Assembly (NCBI RefSeq): GCF_001865575.2 | Contig: NZ_CP017563.2 | Coordinates: forward strand, 248,001 to 312,000 | Direction of reading: 5' to 3' | DNA from: Paraburkholderia sprentiae WSM5005 | Lineage (GTDB): Bacteria; Pseudomonadota; Gammaproteobacteria; Burkholderiales; Burkholderiaceae | DNA: 64,000 nt | In this document: positions 1-9,263 of the stretch, piece by piece | Position numbering within the stretch: position 1 is the first letter of the stretch | How the letters are laid out: each line of letters begins with the position of its first letter | The notes under the pieces: generated by a model | Seen by the model: the letters and a program-made list of their open reading frames with translations, nothing else | Database searches by the model: none | What the model was told of the DNA's origin: nothing | Program-made: the position numbers and the translations under genes

Positions 1-3000
1 GCCTTCGCGAGATAGACGACCGGCACCAGCACGGACTGACCGTCAACGACCTCGGTCTGCATGATGATCACGTTGCTGGTGAGTGCCGCGACCTGGTCCG
101 GCGACAGGCTCATTCCGAGCGGCAGCTGAAGGGACCCGGCGAGCGACGCACCCGCCGCCATCAACGCTTCATACATCGACTGGACATTGGTATAGGGGCC
201 GAGTACGGCCTTGCCGGTCAGCGAGGTGATCTGGTTCTGCACGAGCTGCTGCTCGTAGAGGCCGTCGCCGAGGCGCTTTTCCACCGTCTGGGGATTCAGG
301 CCAAGCTGCTTGAGATAGTAGTCGCTCGAAATGAACGATTTCGCGTTCGTAAAGGCCGGGTTCGACTCGATCAGGTACGGCGCGTTCGGTGCCGTGTCCG
401 GTTTGAACAGTCCGCCGTGCGGGATCGTCAGGTTACTCAGGACGTTCACCGCCGTAGCGCGCGCAATGGGCGGATCGACCTGGACGGCGCTGCCGCCGAT
501 CCCGCCGACATTCACCCCGCTGACCGACTGGCCGGGTACAAGCCCGAGCGACGGAATCCCCGCATTACCCGCCGTGTTGTTGACGCTTACGCCGGTACCA
601 GAAATCGTGCCACCGGCCGTCCAGGTGGATTCGTAGTCGGGCAGGCCATAGTCGTGGACGTTAGCCGGTGCTACCTGGTAGCCGCCCGGATTGGAACCGA
701 CAAACGGCGCATTGCCGAACGGCAAGGTCCAGTTGTGTTCGCTGTTGTCATAGTTGTTGTAGTGATAGTAGCCCGAGTAGGTGACCTGTACCTCGGGCGC
801 GAGTTGCCCGCGCCAGCTATCCGCGTCGAGCGAGACGGGCATCGCAATGTTGCCCGCCGCGGCGACGGCGCTCCAGTAGTTCTGGAACAGCCCGGTGTTC
901 GACGCGTCCAGGTTGCCGCCCGCAATGATCTGCGCCTGCGGGCTGATGGACGCAATCAGGTTTGCTACCGCCGCGCCCGTATAGGTCGTGTACTGGTAGC
1001 CGCTATTCCACTGGCCGCCGTGCGGCGGCACCGTGTACGCACCGCCAATCATGGTCAGGAACGCCGGGTTATCCGGGGTGGTCCAGCCCACATCCTGCCC
1101 CGAGCACGCGGCCATGTTGACCGCAGTACACCCGGACAGGCTGATGCCGAGTTCGGCCAACAGACCAGGATCGACCGACTGATTCAGACCTGTTGTGGTC
1201 ATCGTCGTCCGCGTATTCGTGACCTGGTTGGCGTCGAGCGTCATGTCGCCCGCCGACTGGATCAGCGCCGACTGGTTGCGGATCAGATTCGCGTTCGTAT
1301 AGTTGCCGTTCGCATCCTTGCCACCCGCCAGCACGACCTTACCGAGACCGTAGATCGCGGTCGTCGCCTGCGTGTCGGTGGCCGTGGTGTCGTCGCGGTT
1401 CTCGATATCGGGCGCGAGCAGCTCAAGCGTGCCGTTACTGTCCGTCGCGCCAATAAGCGCGGTTGGTCCTACATTCGAAATGCTGCTGGTGGCGTTCAGC
1501 GACACGCTGCCGCCGACGATTGCGCCGGTGTTTGCCAGCGTGTTCGAGTGCGTGGTGAGCGTGCCGCCTGCCATCATCGCCCCACTGTTGGCGATGTCGT
1601 TCGCGTTGATGGCCAGGTTATCGACCGCATCGAGCGAGCCGGAATTGCTGAACGTGCCGGGCAGCGTAAAGGTGAGGTCGTGACCGGCCATGAACTGCAT
1701 ATCCGGCGTTGGAGCAAAATTGCCCTGAACATTCACCGCCACGTCGTTGGCCGCGCTGTATGCGCCGCCCCCTGTGAGCGTCGCGGCAGTCAGCAACAGG
1801 TCGTGATCGGCGCCAATCTGGCCGTTGGTGTTCGACACGGCCCCCGTTGCCGAAATGACGACATCGCCGCCCGAACCGGCGAAGGTGCCAATCTTGCCCC
1901 CTGTGTCATCGAGCGTACTGGTCTGGATCGCGACATTCGCGCCACTGACCTGGCCGCCCTGCGTGTTGGAGATGGAAGACGCGCCGAGCTTCACCGACCC
2001 ATTACCTGCGATCAGGCCGCCACTGTTCACGATCTGGCTGCCGCCCTGCACGGTGGTGTCTCCCGTGCCGAGGTTGCCGATGAGCCCGTTTGAGCTGTCG
2101 ATGGAAGCCGCCTGAACCGAGAGCAAGCTGGCGTCGCCCGCAGCGCCGGTACCTGACTGGATCTGGCCGCCCGTGTCCGTGAGTGCGCCACCGCTCGCGA
2201 GCGAGATCGACGACAGCGAACGTACCGCCCCCTGCGTGTTGTTCACGTCGCCCGCGACGCTGGCTGCGATGGCCCCCATCGCAGCCAGCGCGCCGGCCTG
2301 ATTGTTGAGGCTGCCGGCGTGCACCGAAAGCTGGCCCGCCGTGATCACCGTGCCGCCCGCATTTGAAAAGGAACCCGAGCCATTACCCGGATCAATTGCG
2401 AGAGTGCCAGTGCCCGCGTGGGTGATAGTGCCATCATCATTTTTCAGAACCGCCGGGGCGAGCGTGAGGTCCGTGCTGTTCGTCTGGATTTTCCCGCCCG
2501 CAGAGTTATCGAGCGTTCCCGAGACGGCGACGGTCATCGCTGACGTGCCAGTCTGCGTGACCGTGCCTGCGTGATTGAGGAGGTTCGTGGCGTCAAGCGA
2601 CAGTTGCGCCGCCTGGGTGACGCCACCGCTGTTATCCAGCGTCGTGGCGCTCACCGCCGCCCGCTGACCGGCTACGATCACGCCGCCGTTATCGGTAAGT
2701 TGCGCCCCGGCATTGATGGCCGCATTGTTCTGCGCCTGAAGCGTACCCGCGTCGTTGTTCAGGGACTGCGCGTCAAGCTGGAGGTCCGTTTGCGCGCTGA
2801 CCGTGCCCTGATTGACAATGCTCCCGCCTTGCAGGGTCACGGTACCATTGCCGCCAATCACGCCGCCCTGCGCACCACCGGCGGTGGTGCCTGCTGTGTT
2901 CAGAAGCTGCCCCGTAGTCGTGACTGACAGGCCGTCTGCGCTGAGCGACGTTATCCGGCCCGCGCTGTTGTCCAGCGAGGCTCCGGCTACCAGCACACCC

Positions 3001-4646
3001 CCGGCGCCCTGCATGGCCCCCTGGTTGTTCGAAATGTCTGCGCCGCGTACCTGCATCGCACCCTGCGAAATCATTTCGCCGCCCTGATTCGCAATCTGTC
3101 CCGAGGTCTGTGCGACCAACGCTCCCTGCGAGGACACGCCGCCGTTCCGGTTCGACAGGCTGCCGGCGTCAAGCGTCATGCTGCCGCCGGCCGTCAGCGT
3201 GCCCCGGTCATTGACCAGCGCACCTGCAGCCTGAGCGTTGACCGCGCCTGCGGCGCTCGTGATCGCCCCGGCGAGGTTCACGTCGCCCGCGTATGCCGCC
3301 AGCGCCATGTTGCCGTTCGCCGCCGTCACGCTGCCCGCGAGATTCACGCCGCTGCCCGAGAGCGTCGCATTGCCGCCCGCCATGTTCAGGCCGCTGGCAT
3401 CAAGCTGGCCCGATGCGGAAAGCAGCAGATCGCCGCTGCTGCCCACCGAACCATCGCCATTCACGCCCGCGCCGAGCGTGCCGGTCGATGCAACGCTGCC
3501 CGCAGTGATCGACGTATTCTGTTGTGCAGCAACGGTGCCACTGTTGGTAACGGCTCCCGCCGTGCCAATGGAGGTATTGCCTTGGGCGTAGATCGTGCCG
3601 CTGTTCGCGACGCCCGCCGCGTTAATTCCGAGATTGCCGCTCGCGTTCATCGTGCCGGACTGCACAAGCTGGCCCGCACTCGTGAGTATCAGATCCCCCG
3701 CCTGCGCAGCGATGGTACCGGCATTCGCAACACCCACGCCGTTCTCCGTGCCCACCAGAACGATGCGGTTGCTGTACATGCCACCCAGTTGCGACACGTC
3801 GATGGAAACGCCGGGAGCGGGGCCACTTCCTGCAATCGGTGTTGGAATCAGACTCGTGTAGTCGATGTTGTTTGCGCCCGTCACAACATGCATTGACTTG
3901 CCATATATGGCTGCATTCACCTGCAGGGCGCGGGACAATAAGTCCACTTCATCAATATTTGAAGTGTTCAGGCCCGCCCCTTGGACAGTAATCATGCCGC
4001 CCGTCACACTGAAACCCGTCAGATTGCCATTGCCGTCGATCAGCGGATTGCCAGTCGTTAAAATTCCACGTGCGGTGTTGATAAAGCCGCCGCCGTCCAC
4101 GACCAGGCCGGAAGCGTTCGATATGATGACATCCGCCTTTTTCCCCGCGACCTCGACATAACCGCGCAACAGCGACGCATTATTGCTGTTGACCTGGTTG
4201 ACGATTATCTTTGCGGCGTTGTTCGGTCCGAAGTTCGGATTGCCCGATATCTGTCCGGCGAGTTGGGTGTTCGTATTAACGGGCGAATTATTGAGGATCG
4301 CGCCGTTTTTTTGTACATCGAACTGCGAATACGTATTCACGGATACGCCCGCATTCGACGGTCTGTTCACGTTCACCTGTGGTAGACCATTCGCCGTGCT
4401 GATGACGCCGGGTGCATGTGCGCCACCGGGAACGATCTGCCCGTACGACGTGACGGGCGCAAAACCGAAAATAGCTAGTGCGGCAAAGGCCGCGTGACGC
4501 ATTGCGAAGAGGGTGAATGATTGCAGCGCGACCGATGGGCCGGTTTCTCCCTGACTTGCCTTACCTTGTCCGACTGCGGTTTCCGCGACCGCAATGAGCA
4601 TTCCCCGGAGCTTGCTGAAAACAAGCCGGTAATAACGGTTATTCAT
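1..4646 (-). CDS. Filamentous haemagglutinin / CdiA-like two-partner secretion exoprotein, 3' end outside window
   Basis: I read the minus strand from an ATG at 4644-4646 without a stop to the window edge, giving 1548 codons. Residues 1-28 match the extended signal peptide region (YRLVFSKLRGMLIAVAE), followed by a classical hydrophobic signal at about 49-70. A TPS haemagglutination domain follows (about 72-340, with NPNF and GFINTARGIL motifs), then hundreds of residues of beta-helix-type repeats rich in N, G, S and A (LDNSAG, LNNDAGTL, VTNTRTT). Near the edge is a DYYLKQLGL...VVYLAK segment common in FhaB/BcpA-type proteins. Such proteins cross the outer membrane through a TpsB partner and serve in adhesion or contact-dependent inhibition. 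No TpsB gene lies upstream. The C-terminus is not visible, so adhesin and CDI toxin cannot be told apart. Confidence 0.93.
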   Translation of the reverse strand, partial: MNNRYYRLVFSKLRGMLIAVAETAVGQGKASQGETGPSVALQSFTLFAMRHAAFAALAIFGFAPVTSYGQIVPGGAHAPGVISTANGLPQVNVNRPSNAGVSVNTYSQFDVQKNGAILNNSPVNTNTQLAGQISGNPNFGPNNAAKIIVNQVNSNNASLLRGYVEVAGKKADVIISNASGLVVDGGGFINTARGILTTGNPLIDGNGNLTGFSVTGGMITVQGAGLNTSNIDEVDLLSRALQVNAAIYGKSMHVVTGANNIDYTSLIPTPIAGSGPAPGVSIDVSQLGGMYSNRIVLVGTENGVGVANAGTIAAQAGDLILTSAGQLVQSGTMNASGNLGINAAGVANSGTIYAQGNTSIGTAGAVTNSGTVAAQQNTSITAGSVASTGTLGAGVNGDGSVGSSGDLLLSASGQLDASGLNMAGGNATLSGSGVNLAGSVTAANGNMALAAYAGDVNLAGAITSAAGAVNAQAAGALVNDRGTLTAGGSMTLDAGSLSNRNGGVSSQGALVAQTSGQIANQGGEMISQGAMQVRGADISNNQGAMQGAGGVLVAGASLDNSAGRITSLSADGLSVTTTGQLLNTAGTTAGGAQGGVIGGNGTVTLQGGSIVNQGTVSAQTDLQLDAQSLNNDAGTLQAQNNAAINAGAQLTDNGGVIVAGQRAAVSATTLDNSGGVTQAAQLSLDATNLLNHAGTVTQTGTSAMTVAVSGTLDNSAGGKIQTNSTDLTLAPAVLKNDDGTITHAGTGTLAIDPGNGSGSFSNAGGTVITAGQLSVHAGSLNNQAGALAAMGAIAASVAGDVNNTQGAVRSLSSISLASGGALTDTGGQIQSGTGAAGDASLLSVQAASIDSSNGLIGNLGTGDTTVQGGSQIVNSGGLIAGNGSVKLGASSISNTQGGQVSGANVAIQTSTLDDTGGKIGTFAGSGGDVVISATGAVSNTNGQIGADHDLLLTAATLTGGGAYSAANDVAVNVQGNFAPTPDMQFMAGHDLTFTLPGTFSNSGSLDAVDNLAINANDIANSGAMMAGGTLTTHSNTLANTGAIVGGSVSLNATSSISNVGPTALIGATDSNGTLELLAPDIENRDDTTATDTQATTAIYGLGKVVLAGGKDANGNYTNANLIRNQSALIQSAGDMTLDANQVTNTRTTMTTTGLNQSVDPGLLAELGISLSGCTAVNMAACSGQDVGWTTPDNPAFLTMIGGAYTVPPHGGQWNSGYQYTTYTGAAVANLIASISPQAQIIAGGNLDASNTGLFQNYWSAVAAAGNIAMPVSLDADSWRGQLAPEVQVTYSGYYHYNNYDNSEHNWTLPFGNAPFVGSNPGGYQVAPANVHDYGLPDYESTWTAGGTISGTGVSVNNTAGNAGIPSLGLVPGQSVSGVNVGGIGGSAVQVDPPIARATAVNVLSNLTIPHGGLFKPDTAPNAPYLIESNPAFTNAKSFISSDYYLKQLGLNPQTVEKRLGDGLYEQQLVQNQITSLTGKAVLGPYTNVQSMYEALMAAGASLAGSLQLPLGMSLSPDQVAALTSNVIIMQTEVVDGQSVLVPVVYLAK

Positions 4647-5036
4647 TGCTTGTACCTGTGATGCTGGTTGAATCCCTGCACACTGCAACGGCGTATTCCA
4701 GTGACCTCACACGACGCCGGACCGGCATCGCACCTGACGGCGCACACCTCGCGCGCATACGGTTCATGCTGAGGCAATCGCAAACTCATTTCTGTCAACG
4801 ATTGTCACGATTCGACACTAAAACCACATTTTTGGAATTCGGAGTCATCTGATTGTCAAAACCGGATTCACATGAAAAGTCGGATTTGACAATCGACAAA
4901 AGCTGCCTGATATGTCAGTCAGTCAGGACGCTGCAATGCTGTCCCTGAAACGAAAAAAGCCCGCGAATGCGGGCTCTTTCGTTTCAACGCTCGGAGTTTA
5001 TGATGCGCGCGCCACTCTCACGCCACCACCAGCACT
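4647..5036. promoter_or_regulatory. Promoter region of the haemagglutinin gene with TTGTCA repeats and a 10-bp inverted repeat
   Basis: This gene-free stretch separates the haemagglutinin start from the end of a carrier gene. It holds an exact inverted repeat, GATTGTCAAA at 4851-4860 and TTTGACAATC at 4885-4894. Further TTGTCA-like hexamers sit at 4792-4797 (CTGTCA), 4802-4807 (TTGTCA) and 4912-4917 (ATGTCA). I infer binding sites for a regulator of the exoprotein, which is read leftward from here. The terminator at 4947-4985 closes the neighbouring operon. No convincing coding sequence is seen. Confidence 0.5.
4947..4985 (-). terminator. Rho-independent terminator of the sugar-acid operon
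   Basis: A 7-bp GC stem, AGCCCGC/GCGGGCT (4958-4964 and 4969-4975) with loop GAAT, is extended outward by GAAACGAAA/TTTCGTTTC. Read on the minus strand the stem is followed by TTTTTTCG. It lies just past the stop of the carrier gene ending at 5037. Confidence 0.85.
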
Positions 5037-6326
5037 TCAATCCCGCAACTTCACCGCCGTCATCCGCGGCATCAGCAGATGAATGATGCCCAACGCAACC
5101 AGATACGCCGACGCGCCGACAGTGAAGAGCGCCCAATACTGCCCGGTGCGCTGCAACGTCTCGCCGATCACGCCCGAGTAGAAGAACGAGCCGACCATCC
5201 CGGCCACGCCGCCGATACCGACCACCGTGCCGACGAGCCGCTTCGGAAACACGTCGCCGACCGTCGTGACGAGGTTCGCCGACCAGCCCTGGTGCGCCGC
5301 TGCCGCGAGACCCACGGCGAACACCGCGTACCACAGGCTCTGAAAATACGACAAGGTGGCGATCGGCACCACGCACAACGCACAAACGAGCATCGTCACC
5401 TTGCGCGCAAAATTCGGCTTGTTGGTGCGTGCCATCAAACGCGACGACAGCCAGCCGCCCGCCACGCTGCCGACCGATGCCATCGTATAGATGGCGATCA
5501 GCGGGAGACCCATATGGCCGATGTCGATATGGCGCGATTCATTGAGCCACTTCGGCAGCCAGAACAGATAGAACCACCACACCGGATCGGTCAGCAGCTT
5601 GCCGAACACGAACGCCCACGTCTCGCGGTACTTGAGCACCGACAACCAGCTGACTTTCTGTTCGACGACTTCTTCGCGATCCGCGTTGATGTAGTCGAGC
5701 TCTTCCTTCGTCACCGACGGATGCTGCGAAGGCTGCCGATAAACCAGCAGCCACACCGCCAGCCAGATGAAACCGGTCGCGCCGCCCGCGATGAACGTCG
5801 CGCGCCAGCCCCACATCAGCGCGGCGAGCGGCACGAAGGCCGGTGCGATGATGCCGCCGATCGTCGCGCCCATGTTCCACAAGCCAGTCGCCAATGCGCG
5901 TTCTTTCTTCGGAAACCACATGGCCGTCGTGCGGATCGCCACCGGAAAATTGGCCGCTTCGCCAAAGCCGAGCAGACCGCGCACGGCCGCGAAGCCCGGC
6001 ACGGTCGATGCCACCGCGTGCAGCATCGCCGCGAGACTCCACATCGCCATCGCGCTGCCGTAGACCTTCTTCGTGCTGACGCGGTCCGCGATGCGGCCGA
6101 AAATCGCGAGACCCACCGCATAGGCGACCGTAAACACCATCACGGTCTGCGCGTACTGCACCTGGCTCCAGCCGATGTCTTTTTGCAGCAGCGGCGCGAG
6201 CAGCCCGAGCATCTGACGATCCATGTAGTTGATCGTCGTCGCGGCGAAGATCATCGCGCAGATCGTCCATCGGTATCGTCCGACAGCCGTGCTTGCGGCG
6301 GCCGTCGTGGCTTCCATCGTTTTCAT
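5037..6326 (-). CDS. MFS transporter, ACS family (hexuronate/ExuT-like)
   Basis: A 429-residue major facilitator protein with about 12 hydrophobic segments. The first helix carries the ACS-family pattern INYMDRQMLGLLAPLLQ, and the helix 2-3 loop has GRIADRVSTKK. The family imports sugar acids and organic anions with protons across the inner membrane. The start at 6326 has AGGAGA eight bases upstream. It is the last gene of a run with a second carrier and a glucarate-type dehydratase, so its substrate is probably a hexarate or related acid (inference). Why the operon carries two ACS carriers is unclear; they could differ in substrate. Confidence 0.9.
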   Translation of the reverse strand: MKTMEATTAAASTAVGRYRWTICAMIFAATTINYMDRQMLGLLAPLLQKDIGWSQVQYAQTVMVFTVAYAVGLAIFGRIADRVSTKKVYGSAMAMWSLAAMLHAVASTVPGFAAVRGLLGFGEAANFPVAIRTTAMWFPKKERALATGLWNMGATIGGIIAPAFVPLAALMWGWRATFIAGGATGFIWLAVWLLVYRQPSQHPSVTKEELDYINADREEVVEQKVSWLSVLKYRETWAFVFGKLLTDPVWWFYLFWLPKWLNESRHIDIGHMGLPLIAIYTMASVGSVAGGWLSSRLMARTNKPNFARKVTMLVCALCVVPIATLSYFQSLWYAVFAVGLAAAAHQGWSANLVTTVGDVFPKRLVGTVVGIGGVAGMVGSFFYSGVIGETLQRTGQYWALFTVGASAYLVALGIIHLLMPRMTAVKLRD

Positions 6327-6378
6327 CGAGTCTCCTGAAGATTTTTGGAAATAGTGTTTGTGCGGTCGTTCGGTGCGG

Positions 6379-7707
6379 TCAATGCGCGGAGGCGGGCAAT
6401 CCTTCGCGTCGGGGCGTGCGGGTGAAGAACACGACCCCGGCGGCTACCACCGACATCACCGCGAGTCCAGTGAGGCCGCCCTCGATCGAGCCGGTCTTCT
6501 GTTCGAGCAAGCCGAAAGCCGCCGGCGCGACGAAGCCGCCGAGGTTGCCGATCGAGTTGATCAGCGCCAGCACCGCCGCGGAAATGCGCGCGTCGAGGTA
6601 TCCCTGCGGAATCGGCCAGAACAGCGCCGAGGCCGCCTTGAAACCGATCGCCGCAAAGCAGATCGCGATGAACGAGAACAGCGGGCCGCCCTGGCCGGCC
6701 GCATACATGCCGGCCGCGGCGATCAGCAGCACGCACGCGACCCACGCTTGCTGGAACTTGAAGCGCGCCGCGAGCATCGCGAACAGGTACATCGCCACGA
6801 TCGAGATCAGCCACGGAATCGAGTTGAACAGGCCGACCTGCAAATCGTTGAAATGGCCCATCTTGCGGATGATGCTGGGCAACCAGAAGGTCGCGCCGTA
6901 GATGGTCAGCGACACCGCGAAGTAGATCAGGCAAAAGATCAGGATTTGCGGATCGCGCAGCAGCGCTCCCAGCGATGGTTTGACCGGGTGCGCCGCGGCG
7001 CGCTGGCGTTGCTCTTCGTCGATCGCATCGCGCAGCGCGTCCTGCTCGGCGCGGGTGAGCCAGGCGGCGTCGCGCGGCTTCGAGTCGAGCCACAGCAGGA
7101 CGAAGCCCGCGAGCACGACCGAGAACATGCCTTCGATCACGAACATCCACTGCCAGCCGCGCAGCCCTGCGCCTTCGATCAACATCAGCCCGCCGGAGAT
7201 CGGCCCGGACACCACCGACGCGAGCGCCGAGCCGCTCAGGAAGATCGCCATCGCCTTGCCGCGCTCGTTGCTCGGCAGCCATTGCGTGAAGTAGTAGATG
7301 ACGCCGGGAAAGAAGCCCGCTTCGGCCGCGCCGAGCAGCAGCCGCACCGCATAGAACGACGTCTCGCCGCGCACGAACGCCATGCCGGCCGCGGCCAGCC
7401 CCCACGTGAGCATGATGCGCGCGAGCCACAGCTTCGCGCCGAAGCGCTGCAGCAGGATGTTCGACGGCACTTCGAAGATCGCATAGCTGATGAAGAAGAG
7501 TCCCGCGCCGAGCCCGTAAGCCGCCGCGCCGATGCCCAGATCGGCGCTCAGATGCTGACGCACGAAGCCGATGTTCACTCGATCGATGTAGTTGACGATG
7601 AACATCACGACGAACAGCGGCAACACACGCCACTTGATCTTGCGCACGGCGCTCGCCAGCACGCCGGCGTGCTCGGGCCGCGCTGTACCGGCCATGGGGC
7701 TGCTCAT
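6379..7707 (-). CDS. MFS transporter, ACS family (GudP / tartrate-phthalate permease-like)
   Basis: A 442-residue MFS carrier with VNYIDRVNIGFV in helix 1, the EVPSNILLQRFGAK motif in the loop after helix 2, and RLLLGAAEAGFFPGVIYY in helix 4. These are hallmarks of anion:cation symporters such as GudP, TtuB and the phthalate permeases. AAGGAGAC precedes the ATG at 7707. It lies 70 bp after the dehydratase gene and 52 bp before the second carrier, so co-transcription is likely. Location is the inner membrane. The substrate is inferred from the operon only. Confidence 0.9.
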   Translation of the reverse strand: MSSPMAGTARPEHAGVLASAVRKIKWRVLPLFVVMFIVNYIDRVNIGFVRQHLSADLGIGAAAYGLGAGLFFISYAIFEVPSNILLQRFGAKLWLARIMLTWGLAAAGMAFVRGETSFYAVRLLLGAAEAGFFPGVIYYFTQWLPSNERGKAMAIFLSGSALASVVSGPISGGLMLIEGAGLRGWQWMFVIEGMFSVVLAGFVLLWLDSKPRDAAWLTRAEQDALRDAIDEEQRQRAAAHPVKPSLGALLRDPQILIFCLIYFAVSLTIYGATFWLPSIIRKMGHFNDLQVGLFNSIPWLISIVAMYLFAMLAARFKFQQAWVACVLLIAAAGMYAAGQGGPLFSFIAICFAAIGFKAASALFWPIPQGYLDARISAAVLALINSIGNLGGFVAPAAFGLLEQKTGSIEGGLTGLAVMSVVAAGVVFFTRTPRREGLPASAH

Positions 7708-7777
7708 GGGGTTGTCTCCTTCGATGGCGACGCGCGCTGCGCGTCGCAGGGCTTGTAACGCGGATTAAAAGCGCGGA

Positions 7778-9052
7778 TCAAAAGCGCGGATTCTTGCCGC
7801 TGAAGCCCGGCTCGTACTTGCGCATCTGCGTCAGGTCATCGCGATTGCGCACGCCGCACGACAGATACTGCGCATGCAGTTCGGCGAGACGCTCGCGGTC
7901 GAGCTCGACGCCGAGGCCGGGCGTGGTGGGCACGCACACCGAGCCGTTGTCGAACTTCACGCGGCCGCCCTTGATGACTTCTTCCTCCTGCCACGGGTAG
8001 TGCGTGTCGCATGCGTAGGTCAGGTTGGGGATGCTGGCCGCGACGTGCGTCATCGCCATCAGGCTGATGCCGAGGTGCGAGTTCGAGTGCATCGACATGC
8101 CGAGGTCCCACAGCTTGCACATGCGCGCGAGCGTCTGCGTCGCGCGCAGCCCGCCCCAGTAGTGATGATCCGACAGCAAGACCTTGACCGAACCCATCTC
8201 GGCGCCGCGACGGAAATCTTCCATCGTCGTGATGACCATGTTGGTCGCGAGCGGCAGGCGCGTGTGCCTGGCGAGCTCAGCCATTCCTTCGAGACCCGGG
8301 CACGGGTCTTCATAGTATTCGAGCAACTCGTCGAGTTCGGGGGCGGCCGCGACGCTCGTTTCGAGCGTCCAGTTGGCGTTCGGGTCGAGGCGCAGCGGCA
8401 CGCCGGGGAATGCCTGATGCAGCGCGCGCATGCACGCGATTTCGTGTACGGGTTCGAACACGCCGCCCTTCAGCTTGATGCTCTGGAAGCCATACAGCTC
8501 GATCATCCGACGCGCCTGCGCGACGATCTGCTCGGGGCTCAGGCCTTCGCCCCAGGCATCGGGCGCATAGGGCTTGTCGATGTGCTCGGCGTATTTGAAG
8601 AACAGATAGGCGCTGTAGGGCACCGCGTCGCGCACCTTGCCTCCGAGCAGATCGACGATCGGCGCGCCGACGATCTGCCCTTGCAGGTCGAGCATCGCGA
8701 CTTCGAGCGCGCTGATGACTTTCGGCGCGTTCTTCGCCGAGTGCGAGCCGGGCGCGAGTTCGAATTCGACCGCGCCCGGGCTCGCCTTGATTGCGGCCCG
8801 CACGCGCTCTTCCATGCGATTGAGGTCGAACGGCGACAGGCCGATCACCAGCGACTTGGCCTGCTCCAGCACGCGCAGCATCGGCTCGTCGCCATAGGTC
8901 TCGGAGAGGCCGACGCGGCCGTCGCTCGTCTCCAGTTCGACGATGGCGCGTAGCGCCCACGGTTCGTGGATCCCCGCGGCGTTGAGCAGCGGGCCGTCGC
9001 GGAAAGCGATCGGGGTGATGCGCACCTGTGTGATGGTGATGTCGCGAGTCAT
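7778..9052 (-). CDS. gudD: Glucarate dehydratase family protein (enolase superfamily)
   Basis: A 424-residue enolase-superfamily enzyme. Family members dehydrate D-glucarate or related hexarates to 5-keto-4-deoxy-glucarate with Mg2+. Visible catalytic elements are the KxK pair (SIKLKGG, K193/K195), metal ligands in RLDPNANW (D223), YYEDPC (E248) and ATNMVIT (N271), then SDHHYWGG (D295) and the general base region MHSNSHLG (H322). It is a little shorter than E. coli GudD (446 aa). It is the first gene of an operon with two ACS carriers and faces a GntR regulator across a palindromic site. Glucarate is the best guess; galactarate or another acid sugar cannot be excluded. Confidence 0.85.
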   Translation of the reverse strand: MTRDITITQVRITPIAFRDGPLLNAAGIHEPWALRAIVELETSDGRVGLSETYGDEPMLRVLEQAKSLVIGLSPFDLNRMEERVRAAIKASPGAVEFELAPGSHSAKNAPKVISALEVAMLDLQGQIVGAPIVDLLGGKVRDAVPYSAYLFFKYAEHIDKPYAPDAWGEGLSPEQIVAQARRMIELYGFQSIKLKGGVFEPVHEIACMRALHQAFPGVPLRLDPNANWTLETSVAAAPELDELLEYYEDPCPGLEGMAELARHTRLPLATNMVITTMEDFRRGAEMGSVKVLLSDHHYWGGLRATQTLARMCKLWDLGMSMHSNSHLGISLMAMTHVAASIPNLTYACDTHYPWQEEEVIKGGRVKFDNGSVCVPTTPGLGVELDRERLAELHAQYLSCGVRNRDDLTQMRKYEPGFSGKNPRF

Positions 9053-9103
9053 GATGGCAATCGGCTAGGAAACAAGGGAGAGTTCGATGAAGCGGATAGT
9101 AAA

Positions 9104-9121
9104 GCACTAATATATTAGTGC
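9104..9121. promoter_or_regulatory. Perfect 18-bp palindrome, likely GntR operator
   Basis: GCACTAATATATTAGTGC is its own reverse complement over all 18 bases. It sits between the divergent dehydratase gene (ATG at 9052) and the GntR gene (ATG at 9264). FCD-type GntR regulators bind such palindromes. A half-like TTTAGTGT occurs again at 9251-9258 next to the regulator start, which may allow autoregulation (inference). Confidence 0.65.
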
Positions 9122-9263
9122 GTCAGTGGGGTAAATACCGATCCGCGCTTTCGTGGAACCTAGCCCGCAAGCCCGCTGGAAGCGGCGGGCGTCGGCTATA
9201 GTACTCATGCTTCAGCGGACTGACACGCCAGTCCCCGCCTGCTTCCATGCTTTAGTGTCTGCC

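Noticed and set aside
417..2093. Long plus-strand open frame of 558 codons
   Set aside because: It is antisense to the haemagglutinin gene, Arg/Val/His-rich, has no ribosome site and no domain; the minus strand carries the clear ESPR/TPS protein.
4646..4852. Plus-strand 68-codon frame in the haemagglutinin promoter region
   Set aside because: No ribosome site or motif, and it covers the regulatory repeats.
5079..6338. Plus-strand open frame of 419 codons opposite the first carrier gene
   Set aside because: Composition (Arg, His, Asp-rich) is typical of an antisense shadow in high-GC DNA; the minus strand shows an MFS protein with all helices.
6358..7758. Plus-strand open frame of 466 codons
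   Set aside because: Antisense shadow of the second MFS carrier; no motif or ribosome site.
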